Source: Salvia splendens (taxonomy: Eukaryota > Streptophyta > Magnoliopsida > Lamiales > Lamiaceae). From it: a stretch of DNA of 64,000 bases. The first letter of the stretch is position 1. Each line of letters begins with the position of its first letter. The DNA lies in NCBI RefSeq assembly GCF_004379255.2, contig NC_056049.1:12756063-12820062 (forward strand), given 5' to 3'. Made by a program: the position numbers and the translations under genes. This document shows, piece after piece, positions 11,596 to 23,500 of the stretch. The notes below the pieces were generated by a model. That model made no database searches. It was not told the DNA's origin and was given only the letters and a program-made list of their open reading frames with translations.

Positions 11596-14500
11596 TGTCA
11601 CGACCGCACTTCCTAAGGATAGGAAGCATGGGGAATCGTGACTAGTGAGGGAATTAAGAAGTGGGGAAGAAAGGGGAACCAATCAAGGGGTACGACATGT
11701 AGATCAAAAGACGAAACTTTATTATCAAATTATAGTCTGAGATCATGAAGCAACATAGTTTGAATGAAAATAGTTCAACAGAATACAAAAAACATCAGAA
11801 TTTTAAAACTTGGCATAGCGGAAGCATTTGAGAGTTGGCTACTACTATGTATGAAGACACAATAGCAACAGGAACATTTATTGAATACTGTCTTTGTCCA
11901 AATGCTCAACATCCTCCGTCCTCGTCAACGCTCAACCTGCACATAGGGAAAACATATGCAGGGGCTGAGTACTTGATGCACTCAGTGAACTCATGCCCAA
12001 AATACATTTCATCAATAAAGTTATGTCAAGCCACCGTTGAGTGAAACTCGGGTTTTACTTTAAAAATACCGAGAAACACTAAAATAATTTCCTCATCATT
12101 TCAAAAACAATCATTTCTCCTTGATTTACTTAAGAAACTGCCATATCTGTTCTTTAGGGTGCCGTGTAAGGGGCCACTTACCACGAGCACGAAAACCGGC
12201 CAACCCGTTCGATGACTCACGGTCCTCATCGTGTACACTAGTCTGAGTAGGGACGCACCCTTGCTAGGACCTGAATTCGATTACACTCATAGTAGGGACT
12301 CACTCCCCACTAAGCAATCATCAACATCAACATCAATCTCATCAACATCCTGTGAACGAGAATGTGGCCGCAAACTCATTCACTAGACCGGCCGACCCAA
12401 AAGACGGCTTATGATCCCCATTGGTGTACACTAGCCTGAGTAGGGACTCACTCCCCAGTCAGACCCGAATTCGATTTCAATAGGTCTAGTAGGGACAACT
12501 CCCTTGCTAAACAAACAGATAGGAAATTCTCCAAAACAAAAACATGGCATGACATACCCTTTGCGAACTTTATTTTTCATCAAAAACATATTTAAAACAT
12601 AACTCATTTTTCTGTCAAGGTCGAGCATCATCATATCACATCCACAAAGTTGAGCAATTCACAACCACTCAAAAGCTATCACTTTCACAATTAATTCACA
12701 ACATATGACCATCACTTTCACACCTTAAACACATATATCACATCGTCATGGAATGAAATAATACTTGGCAATCACACTTAGAAAGCAATTCATCACTTTA
12801 AAAGATGCTCAAACCGGATATAATAAATCGCAAGCTCTTGAAAATAATTTAGTTCGAATGCTCACAAAATACTTAGTTAGAAAGCCCACCTCAAAAGCTT
12901 AGAGTTTTCCTTAAGTAGCTTCTCGTTCCGTCTTTAGCAGCCGTGCGAACCACCTTTTTGGAAAATACATAAGGTTCACATAAATTCTCGGTAACGAAGG
13001 TATTTAGAATGCATGCACTCTAATTTAAGTCTTTTATTTCATTTTCTCGGTTTTCGTGTATTTTCGATTATTCAGCGGCCGCCCAAGGCGTCGCTTGCGG
13101 CGCCGGTCGGCCATTTACGCTTATAACTCCTTGGTTGACTCCTCATAATTTTCCTCCACGATGTCGGAATAAATTTCCAAAAATTATTTAAGCGTATAAT
13201 TAAATTATCGCAACTATTTCTCTTCGCAATTATATTTATTTCGCACTTGGAATAAAATTATTCGCCTTTCGAAATTCTGGGATTTAATTAGTTTGGCCCA
13301 AAGATTTAATTACTTAGCCCACCTTATCCCTCCAAATTAATTGGTGAGACCCAACTACTAATTATATACCCACCTTATATCTCCAAAACAAAACAATTTC
13401 CCAATAAAAAAAATAAGAGGCCCAATTCAAAAACAAACAAAAGAGGCCCAATCCTCATTCTCTCTCTCATTCTTTTCCTCCTTCCCCCTCTCTCTCTTCC
13501 CCTCTCTCTCTTCAACATCTCCCTCCCTCCTTCTTCTTCTTCTTCCTTTCTTTTTTTTTTTAAAAGCCACCGGAAATCGATTCCCCAGCCACCGGAAATC
13601 GACGGGAGGTGCTGCTGCCCGTCGGAGATGTTGCCGCCCGTCAGGAGATGTTGCCGCCCGTCAGGAGCTGCTGTCGTCCGCCGCGAGCTGCTGTCTTGCC
13701 GTCCGCCGAGAGCTGCTGTCTCGCCGTCGCTACCTGCACCGACGCCGCCGCTGTCTCGCCGGAAAGAGGAGACGTCGCGGGTCGTCGTCGTGGGAGGTCC
13801 AGCCTCCGGGGCGCTGTCCGCCACTGCCCGCCGCCGCCGGCAGCTTCCCCTTCTCCGGTATCACTCCGAACTACTCCGATTCAACCCGCAAGGTGTATTT
13901 TTATTATCAAGTTACGTTCTTTGAGACTTTCGATTACATACAGCAACTATTCGATTTGTTTCAATTGCTAAATTGTTGAGTTGGTTAAGGAAAAGAATTG
14001 TGAAATGATGTATGATAGAGATGCTAAGACTCATGCTTTGGGGATTAGATATAGATTATACCTCAAACAAAGATTGAACTTGGTGGTGGATGAGCAAGAA
14101 TGGTAGCAAGGTCTCTTCTCTCTCAGCTCTTCTCTATCTCTCGGCCCTCTCTCTCAATTTTGTTTTTTTTGTGTGAAGTTGTAATGTGTATTGGGAAGAG
14201 TTAGGGAAGAGGTTTCATGAATAAGTACTGTGTGACCTTTGGTTTGTAGGATTAATGAGGAAGATGGAAGGTTTGAAAGGCGGAGGGTCTCCATGAACAA
14301 AGGAACCGGCCGAGAGGGAAGGAAAAAAGAAGGAAGAAGAAGAGTTCTTGGGCTTACCCCATTTTCTTGGAGAGATATTGGGCTCCAATTAAATTAATTA
14401 CATGTTGTTGGGCTCAAATGTTGTAAGCCCAAGTTGGTGTTACTATTATTATTTAGTGGATTTAAAATAATTAGGGTCCAAGCTATTTGTAGACAATTGG

Positions 14501-14650
14501 ACTCTAATTAAATTTGAAAAGCCCAAAATAAATACATATTTTCCAAAGCACATTTAACGAGAAGCATAACATGACGAAAACATTTTATTATTATATTTTT
14601 TTTATTCATGATATATATTAATTTAGTACTTAAAAAGTACGGGTGTTACA
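11596..14650 (-). mobile_element. Solo LTR of a second chromovirus LTR type, 3055 bp
   Basis: On the minus strand it starts TGTAACACCCGTACTTTTTA (14650) and ends GTGCGGTCGTGACA (11596). Perfect 5-bp duplications CATCC flank it (11591-11595 and 14651-14655), so it is an intact solo LTR. It is related to the LTRs of element K (18595 and 21270), with the same first 20 bases and the same conserved core (about 12360-12480). It holds a GC-rich block around 13560-13870 next to a long CT-rich tract (13450-13550). Confidence 0.9.
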
Positions 14651-14768
14651 CATCCTAAGTTCACAGGGCTACTGCTTCAATCCTAGGTTTACAACTCTAA
14701 CTATGATGTTAGAATAAGGCTGCTGCTTCAATCCTAGGTTCACAACACTTACTATGTTGTTGGAATAA
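14651..14768. repeat. Two-copy tandem repeat (~51-bp unit)
   Basis: The unit starting GCTTCAATCCTAGGTT and ending near TTAGAATAA / TTGGAATAA occurs twice in a row, with several mismatches. It lies between two LTRs and continues the target sequence of the solo LTR at 11596. Confidence 0.7.
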
Positions 14769-17557
14769 TGTCACGACCGACCTTACTAAGGATAGTAAAG
14801 ACGGGGAACTCGCGACTAGGGGAGGAACTAAGAAGCGGGGAAGAAATGGGGGAATCAATAAAGGAAAACATTTAATATAAAAATTCAATTAACTTCCAAA
14901 AGAAATATTTTAGTCTATCGAATAGTTAAGCAGCGGATTAATGTCTCAAGGTAATTAATGTCATAACATAGTGTGGGAAAAAAATGAAGACTTTTAGAAA
15001 GAAAGCAATTTCAAACAAGGAAGCGGAAATCAAGTATCTAGAGAGAGTCATAGGATGACGCCCATGTATGAAGACACGACGCATCCGGGAAATCTTAAGG
15101 CTCGACTCAACATCCACCGCCACATCATTGCTCAACCTGCACATAGGGAAAACATATGCAGGGCTGAGTACTTAATATACTCAATGGGTTCATGCCGAAA
15201 ACATTTGATAAAAGTTATGTCATCCATACCATAGTGAACTCGAATTTTACATTTAGAAGAGAAATATCATCGAGTATCACAAAAACAGTTTCATAGTCTG
15301 GCCAGACAAAACAATCTCCCCACTTTCTCAACAATTAATCATTCACATCCTCATACCATAGTGCGACGAAAGTGTGGCCACACTATTCACCCACGAGACC
15401 GGCCGACTAGCAAGGACGGCTCACGATCCCACCAGTGTACACAGCCTGATAGGGTTTGAGGCCCTACTCAGACCCGAATTCGTTTAACATAGCCCTATAG
15501 CCTAATGGAGCAAGCTCAAACGAACTATGCATCAGACAACAATCTCAACATCAAAACAATCATGGCATGACATAAAACTTTAAACCACCCTTATAACATC
15601 GTATAATACTTTTGAAAGCGTAAAAGAGTTTAGTAAAAGAAAGCCCACCTCGCTTGCTTATACAACACAATTCACAACTTTAATGCAACCCTTGCTCTTT
15701 GTACCCACGTACGCACAACAACCCTTGTCAACACCATAACACAATTAGTTTTTCCATCAACACATTTATCATGCATGCCGTATCGTTCCTTTCATCTTTT
15801 TCTTATATTGCCCATCCCAACCGTTCACCAACATAAACGAAACGAACACTATAGCATACATCAACGTGCAACACATAACCACATCATAGGATACATTCCT
15901 TATTCACACATGTATCATGTAATGCATTCAAAGCTTGTCAACAAAGCTTATTTCAACAAAACCAGAATCTGGCAGAACAACGCAGTATTTTTGTAAATTT
16001 CATTAAAATTCCATCCGATCTCATATGAAGCTAAAATTTAGTCACCACACAGTAGACACATAAAGGTTTGTCCAATTAAAATTCCACACCAAAATCATAT
16101 CTTTTGATCGGTCAAAACAAAAAACGAAACTCACTGGACGAAACACAATTTCTGGCAGGACTGCGTAGTTAAATTAAAAATTCGTTATAAATTCGTCTGT
16201 CATCAATTGAAGCTGAAATTTTGACACAACACAGAAGACATCTGAAACGTCCTCCAGTTAAAAATTCATGTCGAAATAAGATTGTTTGATTGGTCAAAAA
16301 CTCGTCGGAACCTACTGTCTGAACACAACAGTTTTAATGCTCAACATTCACAAACCCTAGTTTGTCTATCATACATTCACACGTACATATTCATGCTTCC
16401 AACACATAGTCATGCTTCAAAAATGAGATTACAACCATGCTTTCCTATTCGCACATAACATTCACAACGATTCATCCACACACTCACACACACGTACATA
16501 CACGCACACACACACACACACACACAACCATTCATGTGCAACCATCCTTCCTCTTGAAAACAATCGGTAGAAAAGACAATTGTTGCGATCAGAGGCGGAG
16601 GCAGAAATAATCATCCATAGGGGTTGAGATTTATAAATTTTATTTTAATGTATATTTTTGAATAATTTAGATCATTTGTAGGGGCTTTTACACTATAACT
16701 TACACTAAACTTGACTAAATTTAAAAAAAAATTAATAGAAAAAAGTTAAAAAAAATATTTCATTGAGGGCTTAAGCCTCTCCCCCTTACACTTTGGGTCG
16801 GCCCATGGTTGTGATTCCTCAACGGTTCTTGAGTTTCCAACTCCAAATCGAAGCAACAATGAATGATTGATTTGGAGCACTTGAGAGAGAGGGGAAGGGA
16901 AGAGAAAAACGTGTGGGAGAGGAGAGGAAGAGAGGGAGGCGTTAGGAATAGGATTTAAATTTGGTAATTTCTTGTGGAAAAGGCTCCCATAAAATAGGTA
17001 ATTAAATTAATCCCACAAGGTAATTCAAAGGCGTAAGGGGCGAAAATTTATGAGGTCTTAAAGAAGGAAAGAGTCAAATCCTAATTAAAATAGGATATGG
17101 AGAGATTTAATTGGATTTTTAATTCAAGGAAGGAAATAAGTAAGGTACCAATTAAATCTATAAAATAATTTATTCTCCTAATTAATAGGAGATTTCGAAA
17201 GACCAAGAAATGGGCAAGGGGTCAAAAATTATGTAGAATAATATAGGGATACTTTGGTTTGGATTTAATTTGGATAATTATCCCAAAATAATTAATTAAA
17301 TCCAAGAAACAAAATAATATTTCAAATAATTAAGAGGGCCGAAAAATATCATATAAAATGGCTAGAAAAAAATATGCATGATCCCATTTAATTTAATTCA
17401 CACATTGGAATATGATTCGTATTATTCCACATAACTCACAACAACTAATTCCACATAATTAACTCAATCACATAGAAAATCAATTTCCATAAAATAAATT
17501 CTCATTCAACATCCATATTAATAAAAACAAAAGTCGCAAATTTTTCAGGGTGCTACA
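14769..17557 (-). repeat. 3' LTR of the truncated chromovirus, 2789 bp
   Basis: It has TG...CA ends and aligns along its length with the solo LTR at 2418-5411 and the LTR at 44402-47113. The conserved core is at about 15395-15490. The hAT-type MITE at 16590-16807 is absent from the other two copies, which gives an empty-site comparison. Confidence 0.88.
16590..16807. mobile_element. hAT-type MITE, 218 bp, inside an LTR
   Basis: It interrupts the LTR exactly where the sister LTR (about 46312-46325) reads without interruption. The flanks GTTGCGAT (16582-16589) and GTTGTGAT (16808-16815) are 8-bp duplications with one mismatch, typical of hAT. The ends CAGAGGCGGAGGC and, reversed, CATGGGCCGACCC are weak inverted repeats. 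Confidence 0.7.
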
Positions 17558-18121
17558 TCCTTCCCCTCTTAACAGAAATTTCATCCCGATATTTGGTCGT
17601 CTCACAAAAACAATTCGGAGTACTTTTTTTCATCCTATCTTCTAACTCCCACGTGGCTTCCTCGGGACCATGGTGTTTCCATAACACCTTCACGGATGTT
17701 ATTGACTTGTTTCGCAACTCTTGCACCTTTCGATCTAGGATTGCTTTGGGCCTCTCCTCGTAGCTCATATCGTTGGTCAGGACAACCTCTTCTTGATGAA
17801 TCACATGATTGGGATCAAACACGTACTTGCGCAACTGCGACACATGGAACACGTTGTGCACATTCCCAAAACTAGGAGGTAACGCCAGGCGATACGCTAC
17901 AGGACCTACTTCATCAATAATCTCGTACGGCCTTACAAAATGCGGTTTCAATTTGCCCTTCACTTTAAACTCACAACTCCTCTCGTCGGGGATACTTTCA
18001 CGAAGACTTTGTCACCAACATTGAATTTGATTTCCGTTCAGCGCACGTCAGCATACGACTTCTGCCTATCTTGAGCTTCTTTCATCCTTGCACGGATTTG
18101 ATGCACAATTTTGGTCATCTC
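17558..18121 (-). pseudogene. Chromovirus pol C-terminus: integrase tail and chromodomain (frameshifted)
   Basis: On the minus strand the fragment opens with the integrase C-terminal helix (VHQIRARMKEAQDRQKSYAD), a stop near 18045, then VGDKVFVKV and, after a frameshift, FVRPYEIIDEVGPVAYRLALPP, the GPF/Y module. A chromodomain follows: RPKAILDRKVQELRNKSI, then VKVLWKHHGPEEATWELEDRM. A length change in an A-run near 17620-17630 shifts the last residues. In chromoviruses this chromodomain is thought to guide integration to marked heterochromatin. Only the 3' fifth of pol survives, so it is inactive. Confidence 0.88.
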
Positions 18122-18594
18122 CTTGATAGATTCCAAGGGCTGCTTCAAGCATGCCCCAACCACAAGCTGGGGGAGCGGGAGATCTATTCGATCTTCTATG
18201 GTGGACTGACAGTCGATAGCAAGCTAGGGAACCCCAAGAAAACTGGTCCAGTGGAGGACAGCCCAACTGGTCAAGCCAATAACAGTACGGAAATTGGGGG
18301 TACCAACACCAAGGCCCTCAGTCAAGCAGCTAGGGAAGACAGCCAAATAATCAATTGGTAAATTATGTCCCACCGTACCAAAGAGGAATCCAGTATTTCC
18401 AAGGGAACCAACAGAATCATTTTTCCCAGTACCAGCCAAAACAGTATGGACCTTCCGGCTACTATCAACAAGGCCATGGAGGAGGTATAACAAACAGCAA
18501 AATGAAGGTCCAAGAGATGTAATGATCCCACATCAGCCCCACGATGCAATGCGACAAATACAAGAGGCCCAGAGAGAACAGAGGGTTGCACTAG
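18122..18594 (+). pseudogene. Gag fragment of element H
   Basis: It begins inside the Gag core (RFQGLLQACPNHKLGEREI, also seen in J and J2), then jumps at about 18228 to the Gln-rich C-terminal region, so an internal deletion fuses two parts. A stop at 18359-18361 and further shifts follow. It ends at 18594 at the point where the related J gag continues EQRAALDVF; there element K is inserted. It is not functional. Confidence 0.8.
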
Positions 18595-20705
18595 TGTAAC
18601 CCCGTACTTTTTATAGTACTTGGAACAACACCAAACTACTTTGAGGCAAATAATAATTTGTCTAAAAGAAAGAAAACGAACAAAAAAAAATAAATCAAAG
18701 TCCAAATGTTTATATAAAATGGCTTTGGGCCACAACAATTAAAAAGTCTAACCAATAAAGAATTATACAAGTGTGGGCCTTACAACTAAATGAGCCCAAA
18801 ACAAATTTAATTAAATTGTGGGAGCCCAAATTCTTTTCCAAACAAATGGGAGCAAGCCCAAGAATCCTTTCTTCTTCTTCCTCTCCCTCATGGCCGACGA
18901 TTTCTTCAAGTGGAGACCCTCCATTTCCACCTTCTTCACCTTCCCTCTTCCACCATTAATTCTACCACCCAAGAGTCACACAAGTTAATACATTAGCCCC
19001 TTCAATCCTTTTCTCACATTATACTTCACAACAAAGAGAGAGAGGAGAGGGAGCCGAGAGAGTTAGGAATGAGAGAAATGGTGGCGCCGATTGCCGATGA
19101 GGTAGGAGGGAGAAGGCGAACGATGATGAGCCGGTGGGAGACCAGCGGCAGCAGCAGCGTGAGCCGCGACGGCTGGGTCACCACCTCTCCAACACTGATA
19201 GCGGGGCAGCGGCGAACAGCAGCCGAAGGCTCTATGCAGACGGAGCAACGGCGAACTGCAGCGACGCCTCTTTGCCCGATCAGCAGCCTCGCAACCGGCG
19301 GCCAGCAGCAGCGCACTGATGAAACTTCGAGAGAGCAGCGGCGGTGCGATGCTGATCGGGACAGCGATGACACTGCTCGTCTGCTCGATGAATCCCGAAC
19401 AGCAGCGACTGAACAGACAGCAGCTGCGCGGACGACGGGGCGGCACTGAAGCCATCGTGTTTCGGGCAGAGGCTGCGGCGGACAGCAGCAGCAGTCTCGG
19501 TTGCTCATGACAGAAGCGGCCCGAGCGAAGGTGGCGACGGGAAGAGCTGTGGAACAGTAGAAGAGTGAACAGAGAGAGAAGAAGACGACAATGTTTTGAA
19601 TTGAGAAGAGGATTTCAATCCCTAGAATTTCACGTAAGGTAATGAAGATTAAGGATTTGGGCCTTGTTTTATTTAATGTTTTGGGCCAACGGAATTAATT
19701 TAAATTTGTAGGCCCACTGTTTTGATAAAGGGGATGGCTTGGAGTTATTTTGGTTTGGTCCAAATTAATTGAATGGAAGATTGAGTCGAAGTGGGTGACT
19801 TCATGCACGTTTTTCGAGAACAGAATGGAACATAAGTTAAGGCTTTAAACGAACGAGGTGGGCTTTATTACTTAAACTCTTTTATTTGCAATGATGTGTA
19901 TATGGTGAGATAAGGGTGGTTTAAATGTTATGTCATGCCGTATTTTATGTTTTGAATTGCCTATCCGATTGTCTACTAGGATAATGTCCTACTAGACTTT
20001 GATGGTTAACGAATTCGGGTCTGACTAGGGAGTGAGTCCCTACTCAGACTAGTGCACTGATGGGGATCGTGAGCCGTCCTTTGTGGTCGGCCGGTCCAGT
20101 GATCGAGTTTGTGGCCACATTCTCGTTTCACATGATGGTTCAGATATGGTAAATGATGGAGGAGGATGATGATGATGATGATGATGTGCTGCAGCCATGT
20201 TTTACGATGGAAATGATTTTAGTGTTTCTTGGTTTTTTTAAAGTAAAACCTGAGTTTCACTCAACGGTAGCTTGACATAACTTTATTGATGAAATGTATT
20301 TTGGGCATGAGTTCACTGAGTGCATCAAGTACTCAGCCCCTGCATAAGTTTTCCCTATGTGCAGGTTGAGCGTGGACGGGAGACGGAGGATGTTGAGCAT
20401 TGGACCGAGACCATATTCAATAAACGTTCTGGTTGCTATTGTGTCTTCATACGTAGTAGTAGCTAACTCTCAAATGCTTCCGCTACGTCAAGTTTTAGAA
20501 CTCTGATGTTATCTTTATTCTGTTGGACTATTTTTCCTACGAACTTTGTTGCTTCGTTATTTCAGACTATAATTTGATAATAAAGTTCATCTTTTGATCT
20601 ACATATCGTACCCCTTGATTGTTTCTCCTTTCTTCCCCGCTTCTTTATTCCCCCATTAGTCGCGACCCACCGTACTTTCTATCCTTAAGAAGTGTGGTCG
20701 TGACA
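18595..20705 (+). repeat. 5' LTR of element K, 2111 bp
   Basis: It starts TGTAACCCCGTACTTTTTAT and ends GTGGTCGTGACA, followed at once by the primer site. It contains a GC-rich block (19080-19510), a (GAT)n microsatellite (20167-20187) that is longer than in the 3' LTR, and the shared chromovirus LTR core (20005-20115). Confidence 0.88.
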
Positions 20706-20708
20706 GAA

Positions 20709-20720
20709 TGGTATCAGAGC
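20709..20720 (+). other. Primer-binding site of element K (initiator tRNA-Met)
   Basis: TGGTATCAGAGC lies three bases after the LTR end. It is the standard complement to the 3' end of plant initiator tRNA-Met used by chromoviruses and copia elements. Confidence 0.9.
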
Positions 20721-21039
20721 AACTTTTCCTTCCGCTCTGGACCGACAGTCTTATTCAATCTAGTCTAGACTCGTTTTGCTAGACTAAAAGAGTATTCATT
20801 GAAGGCTCAACATTCCGTCTCGCCGCGCTCAACAAAAGAGAATGTAAAATGTTTTGAAATGAGGAATGTTTATGCAATTGATGTGTGACGTGATAATGAA
20901 TGGAGTATGATTGAGATGTAGACTTCAAAAGCCTTAGATGTAGGCTAAGTCATATACGCGCGGACTATACTTTCTTTTAAGGCAATATATTTATCGATTG
21001 AACGAATGAGGCTTAGAAAAGAGCAAATTCCAAGAAGAA

Positions 21040-21246
21040 ATGATTTTGAATCCCGACTTGAGTTATGAGGAGAAGCCCGAAGCTATTCTGGACAGGAAAG
21101 TGCAAGAATTGAGAATTAAATCAATTGCGTCTGTGAAAGTGCTTTGGAAACATCATGGTTATGACGAGGCTACATGGGAACTTGAGAATAAAATGAAAGA
21201 GAAGTACCCGGAGTTGTTCGTTGGAGATGAGCAAATTTCGGGATGA
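21040..21246 (+). pseudogene. Pol C-terminal chromodomain remnant of element K
   Basis: About 68 codons remain: LSYEEKPEAILDRKVQELR, then SVKVLWKHHGYDEATWELENKM and KEKYPELF, ending 23 bp before the 3' LTR. This is the chromodomain at the end of a Tekay/Del-type integrase, closely matching the copy at 17600-17800. The frame is clean, but everything upstream in pol is deleted, joining leader sequence to the chromodomain near 21040. Whether any peptide is made is unknown. Confidence 0.82.
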
Positions 21247-21269
21247 AATTTCTGTTAAGGTGGGTAGAA

Positions 21270-22964
21270 TGTAACACCCGTACTTTTTATAGTACTTGGA
21301 ACAACACCAAGCTACTTCGAGGCAAATAATAATTTGTCTAAACGAAAGAAAACGAACAAAAAAAAATAAATCAAAGTCCAAATGTTTATATAAAATGGCT
21401 TTGGGCCACAACAATTAAAAAGTCTTTAACCAATAAAGAATTATACAAGTGTGGGCCTTACAACTAAATGAGCCCAAAACAAATTTAATTAAATTGTGGG
21501 AGCCCAAATTCTTTTCCAAACAAATGGGAGCAAGCCCAAGAATCCTTTCTTCTTCTTCCTCTCCCTCATGGCCGACGGTTTCTTCAAGTGGAGACCCTCC
21601 ATTTCCACCTTCTTCACCTTCCCTCGTCCACCATTAATTCTACCACCCAAGAGTCACACAAGTTAATACATTTGCCCCTTCAATCCTTTTCTCACATTAT
21701 ACTTCACAACAAAGAGAGAGAGGAGAGGGAGCCGAGAGAGTTAGGAATGAGAGAAACGGAGGCGCCGATTGCCGATGAGGTAGGAGGGAGAAGGCGAACT
21801 ACGATGAGCCGGTGGGGAGACCAGCGGCAGCAGCAGCGTGAGCCGCGACGGCTGGGTCACCACCTCTCCAACAGTGATGGCGGGGCAGCGGCGAACAGCA
21901 GCCGAAGGCTCTGTGCAGACGGAGCAGCGGCGAACTGCAGCGATGCCTCTTTGCCTGATCAGCAGCCTCGCAACTAGCAGCCAGCAGCAGCGCACTGATG
22001 AAACTTCGAGAGAGCAGCGGCGGTGCGATGCTGATCGGGACAGTGATGACACTGCTCGTCTGCTCGACGAATCCCGAACAACAGCAACTGAGCAGACAGC
22101 AGCTGCATGGACGACGGGGCGGCACTGAAGCCATCGTGTTTCGGGCTGAGGCTGCGGTGGACAGCAGCAGCAGTCTCGGTTGCTGATGACAGAAGCGGCC
22201 GGAGCGAAGGTGGGGATGGGAAGAACTGTGGAACCGTAGAAGAGTGAACAGAGAGAGAAGAAGACGACAGTGTTTTGAATTGAGAAGAGGATTTCAATCC
22301 CTAGAATTTCACGTAAGGTAATAAAGATTAAGGATTTGGGCCTTGTTTTATTTAATGTTTTCGGCCAAAGGAGTTAATTTAAATTTGTAGGCCCACTGTT
22401 TTGATAAAGGGGATGGCTTGGAGTTATTTTGGTTTGGTCCAAATTAATTGAATGGAAGATTGAGTCGAAGTGTGTGACTTCACGCACGCTTTTTGAGAAC
22501 AGAATGGAACACAAGTTAAGGCTTTAAACGAACGAGGTGGGCTTTATTACTTAAACTCTTTTATTTGCAATGATGTGTATATGGTGAGATAAGGGTGGTT
22601 TAAATGTTATGTCATCTCGTATTATATGTTTTGAATTGCCTATCTGATTGTCTACTAGGATAATGTCCTACTAGAATTTGATGGTTAACGAATTCGGGTC
22701 TGACTAGGGAGTGAGTCCCTACTCAGACTAGTGCACTGATGGGGATCGTGAGCCGTCCTTTGTGGTCGGCCGGTCCAGTGATCGAGTTTGTGGCCACATT
22801 CTCGTTTCACATGATGGTTCAGATATGGTAAATGATGGAGGATGATGATGATGGGCTGCAGCCATGTTTTACGATGGAAATGATTTTAGTGTTTCTCGGT
22901 TTTTTTTAAGTAAAACCTGAGTTTCACTCAACGGTGGCTTGACATAACTTTATTGATGAAATGT
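21270..22964 (+). repeat. 3' LTR of element K, truncated
   Basis: It starts TGTAACACCCGTACTTTTTA after a purine-rich GGTGGGTAGAA and follows the 5' LTR base for base with few differences. At 22964 (GATGAAATGT) it changes to protease sequence of element H. A deletion therefore removed the end of this LTR together with flanking H sequence. Confidence 0.88.
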
Positions 22965-23500
22965 GCAAAAAGTGTAGCCGTGGTGATCCAACCAAGTGAT
23001 CTTCCACCGAAGAAGACTGACCCCAGGGTGTTCATACTCCCAATTTCCATCAGAAACGTTCGAATGGAGCACGCAATGTGCGACCTAGGGGCTTCCATCA
23101 ATATCATGTCGTATTCTATATATGAAAACTGGGAGAAGCTAAGCTCGTCAAAACCGGTATGATGATACAGCTAGCAGACGGGTCTTGCATTCACCCAGAG
23201 GGAATTCTGGAAGATGAAATCGTCAAGGTCAACAAATTCAAGTACCCCGCCGACTTCTTCGTCATGAAGATGACAGAACCAGGAGCGGAGGAGTCTATCG
23301 GAGTCCTTTTGGGAAGGCCTTTCCTATCTACAGCCAGCACAGTGATAGACGTCCGCCATGGGACGATGAATCAGGTTTTTAATGGAGAACAGTTTACATT
23401 CGACATTGATAGAACTGTGAGAAAGCCACAGGACAGTAAGAGCATACAATCGGTGGATACTATCAGACCTTAGGAGCAAAAGTATCTAGGAAAGGAACTC
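22965..23500 (+). pseudogene. Aspartic protease region of element H
   Basis: The sequence encodes VRMEHAMCDLGASINIMS, the active-site box with Asp-Leu-Gly-Ala, then (after a shift near 23155) MIQLADGSCIHPEGILEDEI and GVLLGRPFLSTASTVIDVRHGT. It is collinear with the intact D1 protease. A frame change between the two parts and a stop at 23471-23473 make it non-functional. Confidence 0.82.

Larger units (their letters stand above)
14769..18121 (-). mobile_element. Truncated chromovirus: pol 3' end plus 3' LTR
   Basis: On the minus strand the order is the end of pol (18121-17570), a purine-rich tract (GAGGGGAAGGA, 17570-17558), then a 3' LTR from 17557 (TGTAGCACCC) to 14769 (GTCGTGACA). The 5' part of the element is missing: at 18121 the sequence switches to gag of element H. 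Compared with its relatives the LTR lacks roughly 330 bp near 16940 and has gained a small hAT insertion. A (CA)n tract lies at 16500-16530. Confidence 0.85.
18595..22964 (+). mobile_element. Element K: internally deleted chromovirus derivative
   Basis: It contains a 5' LTR (18595-20705), a primer site TGGTATCAGAGC (20709-20720), a 564-bp interior, and a 3' LTR from 21270 cut off at 22964. The interior retains only leader sequence and the last ~70 codons of pol with the chromodomain; gag, protease, RT, RNase H and most of integrase are gone. The two LTRs are very similar by eye, including the GC-rich block, so the copy is fairly young. The last ~400 bp of the 3' LTR and the adjacent gag of H are missing, so the outer target duplication cannot be checked. 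Confidence 0.85.

Noticed and set aside
13375..13824. 149-codon frame in the solo LTR, Arg/Glu/Gly-rich
   Set aside because: It is the complement of a CT-rich tract and GC-rich block; open by composition, with overlapping frames on the other strand.
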